Source: Cyclobacteriaceae bacterium
Lineage (GTDB): Bacteria > Bacteroidota > Bacteroidia > Cytophagales > Cyclobacteriaceae
Assembly: GCA_025455015.1 (NCBI GenBank)
Contig: JALONI010000029.1
Coordinates: forward strand, 1 to 32,849
Reading direction: 5' to 3'
DNA: 32,849 nucleotides
Of this stretch, positions 24,279 through 31,596 are shown in pieces. Below the pieces are notes generated by a model. That model saw nothing but the letters and a program-made list of their open reading frames with translations. It did no database searches and was not told where the DNA came from. How positions within the stretch are numbered: the first letter of the stretch is position 1; every line of letters begins with the position of its first letter. A program made the position numbers and the translations under genes.

Positions 24279-24431
24279 ATGTCAGTTACCCGTTTGAAGC
24301 GCAAAAACCGCAAAGATAAGGCCAAGGCTGCCCGCAGAAGGACAGACCTGAAAAACCAGAATTTCAAGCCCGTGGCCAAGGCCGTGGACATTGAAAAGAT
24401 CAAAGAGGAATTCAAAGCGAAGAAGAAGTAA
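24279..24431 (+). CDS. Conserved-looking 50-residue basic protein
   Basis: A complete small gene, ATG 24279 to TAA 24429-24431. The product has 14 Lys and 6 Arg against 6 Asp/Glu. It starts MSVTRLKRKNRKDKAKAARR, has a short turn with FKPVAKAVD, and ends in a helix-like EKIKEEFKAKKK. It has its own -7 element upstream and a strong terminator 24 bases downstream, so it is an independent transcription unit. I recall similar short basic open frames in other Bacteroidota genomes but cannot verify this here. Composition suggests an RNA- or ribosome-binding protein; it is not a recognised ribosomal protein. Function unknown. Confidence 0.75.
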   Translation: MSVTRLKRKNRKDKAKAARRRTDLKNQNFKPVAKAVDIEKIKEEFKAKKK

Positions 24432-24455
24432 GCGAGTTGCTTGTACCCATATCAG

Positions 24456-24484
24456 AAAGCCGTGGTGTTTGCCACGGCTTTTTT
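24456..24484 (+). terminator. Rho-independent terminator of the small basic protein gene
   Basis: AAAGCCGTGG (24456-24465), six-base loop, CCACGGCTTT (24472-24481), a perfect 10-bp stem running into six T (24479-24484). The stop codon of the convergent phosphoesterase gene overlaps its right end. Confidence 0.9.
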
Positions 24485-25004
24485 ATTGCTGCCTGGTGGC
24501 GGGGGGCACTTCGCCTCGTTTTCCCAATTCAATGGCTTCCATGTTTTTGATTTGGCCCCGGGTTATCTCAAACCGCACAACTGTTTTTATCCGGTGGAAC
24601 CCGTGGTGGCCCGCAGCCCCGGGATTCACAAACAAGAAGCCGCGCACAGGGTCGCGCATGACTTTGAGTATGTGCGAGTGTCCGGCCACCAGCAAGTCGG
24701 GCTGGCGTTGCCGCAGGATCGTTTTCACGCGGGCGTTGTAGTGGGGTGGGCTCCCCGCAATGTGCGTCATCCACACGGTGAGCCCGTCCACTTCAAACCA
24801 CAGATCTTCGGGCAGGCAGGTCGTTAGTTCGCGGTCGTCAATATTGCCATAAACCGCTCGCACCGGCTTGAATGCCCGTAGCTGGTGCAGCACGTCCGCG
24901 TGGCCGATGTCGCCCGCATGCCACACCTCATCGCACATTTCAAAGTGCTGCTTAATTCGTTCATCCAAAAAGCTATGCGTGTCTGATAGCAATCCGATCT
25001 TCAT
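24483..25004 (-). CDS. YfcE/MJ0936-type metallophosphoesterase
   Basis: A 173-residue single-domain phosphodiesterase. Metal-site motifs in order: MKIGLLSDTH (D8, H10), HAGDIGH, YGNIDD (the GNxD/H position), THIAGSPP and the C-terminal GHSHILKV. Members hydrolyse model phosphodiesters and possibly cyclic nucleotides; no physiological substrate is established for this branch. The start is 6 bases after the helicase stop, so it is the last gene of the RMD1-HhH-helicase operon. The length is normal for the family. Confidence 0.88.
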   Translation of the reverse strand: MKIGLLSDTHSFLDERIKQHFEMCDEVWHAGDIGHADVLHQLRAFKPVRAVYGNIDDRELTTCLPEDLWFEVDGLTVWMTHIAGSPPHYNARVKTILRQRQPDLLVAGHSHILKVMRDPVRGFLFVNPGAAGHHGFHRIKTVVRFEITRGQIKNMEAIELGKRGEVPPATRQQ

Positions 25005-25010
25005 TGCGCG

Positions 25011-28000
25011 TCAGTCGTTGCCCAGTTTGCGTATCTCCCGCTGCAGGCGCTCGCGGTTGTTCCAGTAGTTGCGGCTGTAGCAAACATGGTATTTCCAGTG
25101 GTTGGCTTCGAGCAGCGTAGGCAAGATGGCGTGCCGTTCTTTGGGCGATAGCGACTGTTGGTAGTCGTCATCGTCTGTCAGCAAGATGGTGTGTGGCCGC
25201 TTGTTCTTCACCACGGTTAAATCCAAATGGGGCAGAAAACGATCATCATAGTACTCGTCTGCTGAGCTCCAAGCCATGATTCGGTCGCGCAACTTGGCCG
25301 AAGAGTGGGGCACCGATGCGGGCGGGGGCGCGTCCGTTCCTAACGACAGCGCATGCGCATAGCGCAGGTAGTCGCGCAGCAACTTTGGCCCCGGGTTTAT
25401 GGTACCCTCCACGGGTAACTGGTCGGGCAGGAGGCTGGCCACGACAATGATTTTTTTGCGGGCGCGGGTGATGGCCACGTTCAGTCGGTTTTCGCCACCG
25501 GCTACATTCAAACTGCCAAACTGAGCCTTGATTTTCCCCTGGTCATCGGGCCCGTAGCCCACCGAAAAGAGGATGATGTCGCGCTCATCGCCTTGCACGT
25601 TTTCGATGTTCTTGACAAAGAGTTGTTCCGGCCATGAGCGACCAGCCGCAGCAAAGGCCGCATCCAGATAGTCCATGATCAACTCTTGCTGCGGGGCGTT
25701 AAAAGTGACCACGCCCAGCGAGAGGTGAGGCTTGGTGTCCAGATAGTCAATGACCCAGCGGGTGATGGCTTTGGCTTCGGCTTCATTTTGCTGGTGGGCC
25801 CACATGCCCGCAACCTGAAAATACTCGATCGGCTTTTCGGGCGAGTGAAACGTTTGGCGATGTGGCAGCAGTGTCAATTTGCCTTCATAGAAATGGGTAT
25901 TGGAGAAGTGAATCAACGGAATGGACTCGCTTCGGTAGTGCCAGCGCAAACCGGTTTGCGGCAGGTAGCGGCTGCACAAGTCGAGAAGTGATTCGGTCTC
26001 CAGATCGGCATGTTCGTCCGCGTCATCCTGCCAGCGGATGCGATACAAGTCACCGGGTTTCAGTTGTTGCTTGTCGCCCGCTACCACCACCTGCCGGCCG
26101 CGGCACATGGCGGGCAGCCCGTGTTCGGCAAAGCATTGCGAGGCCTCGTCAAAGATTACGATGTCAAACAGCGGCTTCAGCGGGAAAATGGCGGACACCG
26201 ATTCGGGCGAGGCCAACCAGCACGGCACAAGCCGAAACACCTCATCCTCAAACTCCTGAAACACTTTGCGCAACGGCCATCGTTTCCGTTTTTTGGTTAC
26301 TTGATGAAGCAGCTCGCGGTAGGTGACGCGGTTGTTCAGGCGGTTGTATTCCAGGTTGTCGGTGATGGCCTCGCGTACGCGCAGGTGCACAATGTCTGTG
26401 CTGCCTTGCTGCTTTTGGGCGATGTGCTGGCGAAGCTCCTGTTCCATCAATGCCAATTTGCCGGACGAAACGAGTGTGAGAACGGGATGCTTGGTTTCGA
26501 TGTGGTCAATCCAGGCCAGGCGCAGGCTGTTCAAAAACAATTTTTCGATGACCTCTGCCTGCCACGAAGGCTCCTTCTCGGCCAGCCGGTCAATCAGCTC
26601 CTGTTCATCGCTGCTCAACGACCGCTTGAGCTTGTCGTACTCCACCAGCGCGTCAAAGTCCGTTTGCAGTTGTTCGCTGGCCAAACGGCCATAATCCGGT
26701 GTTGACAACGCCCGCTCGATTTGGGTAGGCGTAAAGAATTGGGCCCACGTTTTTTTGAGCGCGTGTGTTTGGTCAATGAAGGCAAGCAGTGTTTCAAAAT
26801 AATGGCGCCATTCTTCGAGCGAGTTGGGCGGTGTGCCCAAGGTGTGCCCCAGTTCGCGCAACGTATGGAACAGATTTTTTGCCTGAATGGCCCGCTGTTG
26901 ATCTTGCGCCCAATGTTGAAAGGCCAGCAGGTCGTAGGTCAGAGGCAAATCCACCAGCCATTTTTTTTCTTTCAGCTTGGACAGGTTGTGTTCCAGGTTG
27001 AGGCGGTTGTCCAGCTTGCTCTCCAAGGTGGAAAAGCCCACCGGGTTGTTTTGCAGGCCATTGGAAACCAAGGTGCGTGTAATCAGGATTTTGTCTTTCG
27101 AAAACAGTTCCCATCGCACCAACCCCCAAAGGCTCTTGCGCGCTTTCATGCTTCGCGTGAGGGCCAACTGGAATTGACCGAGGTGGGCACCTGCCACCGA
27201 AGTTTCCGGCCCGGGGTCGCGGTAGCAGTCGTTTACCACGCGCTCGATGTTGGACAGCCACAACGCGCTCGTTTCCTCTGCGTGCTCGTTGAGCATCTGT
27301 TGAAAATACGTGAACCGGGCAGGGCTATCGATCAGCGCCAGCATTTCTACGATGGCGGCCCTTCGCTGCATCAGATTTTCGCAGTCGGCCCAGCTCAGGT
27401 TGATGCCGATCAGTTGGCGCACGGGCTCATACACGCGCACGAACTGGAGCGGCAACTGCTCCATGGCTTCCTGCAACTGCCTGCGCTGCGAGGGCTGGTA
27501 GTGGGCAAATGACAGGCGTTCGCGCCACGGATGCCCATCGTGCTCCAGGCGTGCCGCGAAAAAGCAATACCGCGAAAGTATTTTGGCAAAGGCCGTTTGC
27601 CGGTCGGTGGGCCAGTGCTCGTATTGTTGCTTTACGTTGATGTGGGGCTCATCAGGCGAGCTGGTCAGGTACAGCGACTTGATGCTGGTGCCGCATTCGC
27701 GTTCATCAAACAGCGCATTTTTCAATTCTGTCAGTTCTTCGGTCAGGTGCGCCATTTGCCGGCAGGCCTGATAAAAATTTCGCTCCAGCAGAATGGCGTC
27801 CGATTGATTGTTCAGCGTTTTGTATTCGTCCACGCGCTCGATCTGGTGCGCCAATTGGCCAAACAACTCGGTGCGGTCGTCAATAAAGTCGTGCACCAAC
27901 CCTGCGTAGGCATGTAACCGTTGGCTTTTGAGCCGCTCATACACCACGTCCAGCGCGGCCCTTTTTTGGCATACGATCAATACGCGCTTTCGGTTGGCCA

Positions 28001-28997
28001 TTGCATCGGTGGCCAAGTTGGCAATGAGTTGCGATTTGCCTGTGCCGGGCGGGCCCTGCACGACAATGGAGCGCCCTGTTTTTACCTGGTGGAGGGCGTG
28101 CTCCTGCCACGCATCCATGGCAAAAACGGTATGCACGTCTTCGTCCCGTACCTTGCGCTCCTCACCCGAGGGAGCGTGCTGTTCAAAAATCCGTTCCACG
28201 GACGTGTTGCCTTGTTCGAGCAGTTGCACGTAGTCGGGTATGAGGTAAGAACCCGCCCGCGGAAAAACACCCAGGGCGGCTTCGGGAAAAAGCTTCAATC
28301 CCCCTTCCATCGTCTCTGCGTCAAATTCATCGCGCGTGTACGCGCGAAAGGCGGTTAGCTCATCGCGGAAATTGTCCGTGTTGAAATGCACTTCGATGCG
28401 TGCTTTCTGCAACGCTTGGTAAATGGCCGTTCGAAATACCGTGCTGTCGCGGTCCACCTCATCAAAATCTTCCTCCAGCAGTTCTTCGCTCAGCGTGACG
28501 CGGTGGTAGTGCGCATAAGCAAGCAGGAATGTTTTGTTGAAACCCACTTTTTGATCGGCCCGCGGTTCGAGCACCCATTCATGGTTTCGTAAGGTAAGCG
28601 AAACGGGGAAGAGCAGCAGCGGGCAGCGCACCCGTGTGCCATCGGCAAACTTACCGCGAACAAACGGCCAGCCCACGTGTAAATCGTGCGAGCCATGCTC
28701 ATCAAACAGGAATTGTCCCAGCCGCTGCAGGTGTTTTAGTTTTTGACTGGCCACGGTAGCCGCGGGCAAATGCGCATCCGCCAACGGGCAAATGGCTTTG
28801 GCTTTTTCCGCTATCAGCGATTCGATAATCTTGAACGAAGTTTCTTTTTTGAGTTGGCTGAGCTCGTGCAAATCCAAGTACTGGCGTGCGGTGAGCCGCG
28901 GCATGAACAACATGCGGTTGCCGGCTGCCAAATTGGTTAGCCGGTGCAAATACTGGCGCAGTACGTTGGGCGGTTGGGGGCGTTGCACGGGTGTCAT
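25011..28997 (-). CDS. Large SF1 (Upf1-like) helicase with DUF4011-like N-terminus and degenerate nuclease-like tail
   Basis: A 1328-residue protein. The N-terminus holds a LRQYLHRLTNLAAGNRMLF segment like the DUF4011 family of giant helicases. Walker A is GPPGTGKS at 315-322. The Walker B equivalent is FDEASQCF at ~949, after a ~620-residue mostly helical insertion, then VVVAGDKQQLKPGD (motif III) and ENVQGDERD plus LNVAITRARKK (motifs V and VI, ~1170). The last ~60 residues (TILLTDDDDYQQSLSPKER, then WKYHVCYSRNYWNN) align by eye with the Vsr-like nuclease tail of such helicases (pattern CDG-YH-RDR-W-STDW), but catalytic residues look altered. It probably unwinds or translocates on nucleic acid. 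ATG 28997 overlaps the HhH stop by 4 bases; a TTG-type extension to 29108 lies inside the HhH gene and is rejected. Confidence 0.83.
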   Translation of the reverse strand: MTPVQRPQPPNVLRQYLHRLTNLAAGNRMLFMPRLTARQYLDLHELSQLKKETSFKIIESLIAEKAKAICPLADAHLPAATVASQKLKHLQRLGQFLFDEHGSHDLHVGWPFVRGKFADGTRVRCPLLLFPVSLTLRNHEWVLEPRADQKVGFNKTFLLAYAHYHRVTLSEELLEEDFDEVDRDSTVFRTAIYQALQKARIEVHFNTDNFRDELTAFRAYTRDEFDAETMEGGLKLFPEAALGVFPRAGSYLIPDYVQLLEQGNTSVERIFEQHAPSGEERKVRDEDVHTVFAMDAWQEHALHQVKTGRSIVVQGPPGTGKSQLIANLATDAMANRKRVLIVCQKRAALDVVYERLKSQRLHAYAGLVHDFIDDRTELFGQLAHQIERVDEYKTLNNQSDAILLERNFYQACRQMAHLTEELTELKNALFDERECGTSIKSLYLTSSPDEPHINVKQQYEHWPTDRQTAFAKILSRYCFFAARLEHDGHPWRERLSFAHYQPSQRRQLQEAMEQLPLQFVRVYEPVRQLIGINLSWADCENLMQRRAAIVEMLALIDSPARFTYFQQMLNEHAEETSALWLSNIERVVNDCYRDPGPETSVAGAHLGQFQLALTRSMKARKSLWGLVRWELFSKDKILITRTLVSNGLQNNPVGFSTLESKLDNRLNLEHNLSKLKEKKWLVDLPLTYDLLAFQHWAQDQQRAIQAKNLFHTLRELGHTLGTPPNSLEEWRHYFETLLAFIDQTHALKKTWAQFFTPTQIERALSTPDYGRLASEQLQTDFDALVEYDKLKRSLSSDEQELIDRLAEKEPSWQAEVIEKLFLNSLRLAWIDHIETKHPVLTLVSSGKLALMEQELRQHIAQKQQGSTDIVHLRVREAITDNLEYNRLNNRVTYRELLHQVTKKRKRWPLRKVFQEFEDEVFRLVPCWLASPESVSAIFPLKPLFDIVIFDEASQCFAEHGLPAMCRGRQVVVAGDKQQLKPGDLYRIRWQDDADEHADLETESLLDLCSRYLPQTGLRWHYRSESIPLIHFSNTHFYEGKLTLLPHRQTFHSPEKPIEYFQVAGMWAHQQNEAEAKAITRWVIDYLDTKPHLSLGVVTFNAPQQELIMDYLDAAFAAAGRSWPEQLFVKNIENVQGDERDIILFSVGYGPDDQGKIKAQFGSLNVAGGENRLNVAITRARKKIIVVASLLPDQLPVEGTINPGPKLLRDYLRYAHALSLGTDAPPPASVPHSSAKLRDRIMAWSSADEYYDDRFLPHLDLTVVKNKRPHTILLTDDDDYQQSLSPKERHAILPTLLEANHWKYHVCYSRNYWNNRERLQREIRKLGND

Positions 28998-29905
28998 TCG
29001 GCCGATACCGTAAGGTAAGGTTTTATCCGGTGAAAGGTGGCGGAGTCGAGCTGTTTTAATTTCAGTAAATCGTTGACAGACGCAAACTTGGTATGTTGAA
29101 ATCGCCAAGTGGTTATAGCCTTCGCCAAAGCGGGCCGTATGTACGGCAGTTTTTTCAGCTCCTGCTCGGTGGCGGTGTTAAGGTTGATTTGCAGCGGTTG
29201 AAAAGACGCCTCGATAAAACTGCGCTCGCGCAGGGCGGTGATCGTAGCGCTGTCCAACCCATACACTTCGTACAATTGCCCGGGGCTCACAAATCCGCCC
29301 AAGCGGGTTCGGTAGCGCAAAATGCGCGAAGACAATACCGGCCCAAGGCCGTTGACGCTGAGCAGTTGGAGGCTGTCGCACGTGTTCAGGTCAAATCGCT
29401 CGTGGCGTGCGGGCGGTTTATTCTCGCGCGTGTGGGAAGATGCCACCGGAGGTGTTTTTTCACGCGTGCGCGCAAACGTCATCCACGGGCTAAGTTGCGC
29501 CACGCGGGCCGTGTCAATGCCATAGATATTTTTGACGTCCGCTGCCGAGCGGAAAGTTCCCCCTTTGCTGCGATAGTTGATGATGCGTTGGGCTACACGT
29601 TCGGCAAAGCCCAGCCGTTGCCAGTCACCCAGGGTAGCCGTGTTGGGGTCAAACGAAAACGTTTCGGGGGGCAGGGTGGAAGGTGCGTCCGGATCGGCAT
29701 CCGACTCTGCGTAGATCACGCCCCATAAGCTGTCGAGCTTGCGTTGATCTGCGGTGTGGTTCACCGGCTGCCGCACCCACCACGCGCGGTACAACGGTTC
29801 GGAAAAAAGAGCCAGCAAAATAAATGGAATGAGCAGCAGAAAGCCGTTGGTTTGGCCTTGCGAAAACCCGAAAAAAGCGCGTATCCAAGTTCGAATTTTC
29901 CTCAT
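28994..29905 (-). CDS. Membrane-anchored triple helix-hairpin-helix (ComEA-like) DNA-binding protein
   Basis: A 303-residue protein with a basic N-terminus, one transmembrane helix (~20-38: GFLLLIPFILLALF), a linker, and three helix-hairpin-helix repeats at about 84-130, 168-215 and 238-285. Each repeat has the form FDxNTA..L..L.G....A..I..YR...G.F.S..DL..VYGLD. HhH modules of this ComEA type bind duplex DNA without sequence preference. The anchor and the presumed extracytoplasmic location would suit DNA uptake, but a cytoplasmic orientation is possible because the stretch before the helix is strongly basic. The stop overlaps the helicase ATG by 4 bases, implying tight co-expression. The RMD1 gene is 30 bases upstream. 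Confidence 0.83.
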   Translation of the reverse strand: MRKIRTWIRAFFGFSQGQTNGFLLLIPFILLALFSEPLYRAWWVRQPVNHTADQRKLDSLWGVIYAESDADPDAPSTLPPETFSFDPNTATLGDWQRLGFAERVAQRIINYRSKGGTFRSAADVKNIYGIDTARVAQLSPWMTFARTREKTPPVASSHTRENKPPARHERFDLNTCDSLQLLSVNGLGPVLSSRILRYRTRLGGFVSPGQLYEVYGLDSATITALRERSFIEASFQPLQINLNTATEQELKKLPYIRPALAKAITTWRFQHTKFASVNDLLKLKQLDSATFHRIKPYLTVSAE

Positions 29906-29935
29906 AGATGGTCACACCGATCAGGCGTATGGCGC

Positions 29936-30727
29936 TCAACTCCACAGCTTTGAGATGATCAAATCAAAAACTTCCACTAAAATCAGCACAATAATAATCA
30001 GTTCCAACAGATTGCTCTCGCGCTGGTGCGAGATCTCGCGGAACACACTCAGGTTGTCTTTGATGATTCGCAGCATGTATTCGATTTCGCTAAAGCGGGT
30101 TCGGAGATCAAAGTGTTTGATCAACCCCTTGTGCAATGTATCCAGGTATTCGTTGTCCCAGACTAACTCCGGGGCGTCAAAAATGTAGATGTTTTCGGCA
30201 ATGTCGTTTTGCGTGTTCAGGGCTTTGCCGATGAATTTCATCATGTTGGTGCGGCTGATGCTAAGCTTGCCGGTAGTTTCGAGATTGCGCGTAAACACCT
30301 TGATCTGCGTCAGCAGGTTTTCGGATGTCTCGTGGTAGGAGTCCAGCGCTACGGATTGAGCCAAGTTCAGCATGGCAATGCGGATCACCTTGTCATCGAG
30401 GTGCGATACGTTTACCTGGTCAAATTCGAACTCGGGTTCTTCGGCATCCACAATGCTGATGTCGTGGTCGTCACGCAACCACTGTGCCATCGGGTTTCTC
30501 AACTGGGGCTGCGCCAATTTTACTGCGTACCGGATTTCTTCTTCGGTATGCCCCGAAAAAACGATCACGCCATAGTTGAAGTAGTATTGGTAGCGGTAGG
30601 TTCCAAAGCCGTAAAACAGCTCGGCCGAGCTGTCGGCCAAAGGCTTGATTTCCAAAAACGATTTCATGCCCTTGATGTCCAATTGATTGGATACCACCAG
30701 GGCCGAGAGTCTCAATGTCTTTTCCAT
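29936..30727 (-). CDS. RMD1/DUF155 family membrane protein
   Basis: A 263-residue protein with the DUF155 fold: a sheet-rich N-terminal half including FGTYRYQYYFNYGVIVFSG, a helical C-terminal half with FTRNLETTGKLSISRTNMMK, and a C-terminal transmembrane helix (~240-258: LLELIIIVLILVEVFDLI). In yeast RMD1 and its relatives are mitochondrial or nuclear-division-related and hold membrane-attached assemblies; the bacterial role is unknown. First gene of a minus-strand operon with the HhH protein, helicase and phosphoesterase. A perfect TAAATTTG lies 10 bases upstream of the ATG. The C-terminal anchor suggests attachment to the inner membrane. Confidence 0.85.
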   Translation of the reverse strand: MEKTLRLSALVVSNQLDIKGMKSFLEIKPLADSSAELFYGFGTYRYQYYFNYGVIVFSGHTEEEIRYAVKLAQPQLRNPMAQWLRDDHDISIVDAEEPEFEFDQVNVSHLDDKVIRIAMLNLAQSVALDSYHETSENLLTQIKVFTRNLETTGKLSISRTNMMKFIGKALNTQNDIAENIYIFDAPELVWDNEYLDTLHKGLIKHFDLRTRFSEIEYMLRIIKDNLSVFREISHQRESNLLELIIIVLILVEVFDLIISKLWS

Positions 30728-30737
30728 ACCGTTCAGC

Positions 30738-30745
30738 CAAATTTA
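30738..30745 (-). promoter_or_regulatory. -7 element of the RMD1-HhH-helicase operon
   Basis: TAAATTTG on the minus strand matches TAnnTTTG, ending 10 bases before ATG 30727. The leader would be only ~5 bases. A TTG upstream has a 14-base spacer, too short for a normal -33. Confidence 0.4.
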
Positions 30746-30810
30746 CGTTTTATTCACACCAAGCGAAAATGCGGGTTGGGTCGAATTGTGTATTATTGCG
30801 ACTTCTAAAA

Positions 30811-31584
30811 ATGATTGCCATGAGACGAATGTCGGGGTTGCTGTTGGTGTGGATGATGAGCCCACTGCTGTGCTGGGGTTGGGGTGCTACAGGGCATCGT
30901 GCCAGCGGGCATTTGGCGGAGCAATTGCTGACTTCCAAGGCCCGTAAAAAAGTGAAGGCATTGTTACACGGTCATTCGCTGGCCATGGTGAGCACGTGGT
31001 TGGATGAAGTACGCTCAGATTCCACGTACGACTACACGGGCGATTGGCATTGGACCACGATACCGGATGGCAAGCGCTATGAAGACGTAGCCGCCAACCC
31101 GGATGGCAAGGCCGTGACGATGGTGGAGTTAATTATCCAAAAATTGAAACAGGGGGGATTACCCGCCCGGCAGGAAGAAGAATATGTGAAGGCACTCATC
31201 CACCTGGTGGCAGATTTACATCAGCCCTGCCACGTGGGCAATGGACTGGACCGCGGTGCCAACGATGTGAAAGTAAAATGGTTTGGCCGCGACTCCAACT
31301 TGCACCGCGTGTGGGACAGCCACATGATTGACGACACCCAATTGAGTTATACCGAACTGGCCCAATCGTTCGTGATGGTGGACAAGGCCACGCTTGCGCA
31401 GTGGAAAAACGCCAGCGTACGAGACTGGGCCCACGAGTCGATGACGTACCGCCCGGCCGTGTACGCCATTGGCGATGGCAACCTCAGCTACCAATACAGC
31501 TACCGGAATTTCAGCACGGTGCAACTGCGGCTGCTGCAATCATCGGTTCGCCTAGCGCATATTCTCAACCAGATTTATGGGTAA
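30811..31584 (+). CDS. Secreted S1/P1-type nuclease
   Basis: A 257-residue precursor of the S1/P1 single-strand nuclease family, which uses three zinc ions. The signal peptide (MRRMSGLLLVWMMSPLLC) should be cut before WGWGATGHRASG, so the mature N-terminal Trp can bind zinc, as is characteristic of the family. Other ligands visible: H in ATGHR, D in WLDEVRSD, H in GDWHW, both H in HLVADLHQPCHVG, and D in GLDRGANDV; WDSHMIDD also fits. The enzyme would degrade RNA or single-stranded DNA for phosphate or nucleotide scavenging in the periplasm or outside the cell. The frame opens at 30715, but the signal peptide favours ATG 30811 (or 30820). Its promoter is divergent from the RMD1 operon. Confidence 0.88.
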   Translation: MIAMRRMSGLLLVWMMSPLLCWGWGATGHRASGHLAEQLLTSKARKKVKALLHGHSLAMVSTWLDEVRSDSTYDYTGDWHWTTIPDGKRYEDVAANPDGKAVTMVELIIQKLKQGGLPARQEEEYVKALIHLVADLHQPCHVGNGLDRGANDVKVKWFGRDSNLHRVWDSHMIDDTQLSYTELAQSFVMVDKATLAQWKNASVRDWAHESMTYRPAVYAIGDGNLSYQYSYRNFSTVQLRLLQSSVRLAHILNQIYG

Positions 31585-31596
31585 GGCAGGGGGCAC

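Noticed and set aside
28998-29108. N-terminal extension of the helicase gene into the HhH gene
   Set aside because: It would overlap the HhH gene by over 100 bases; the ATG at 28997 forms a standard ATGA overlap and the extension carries no helicase feature.
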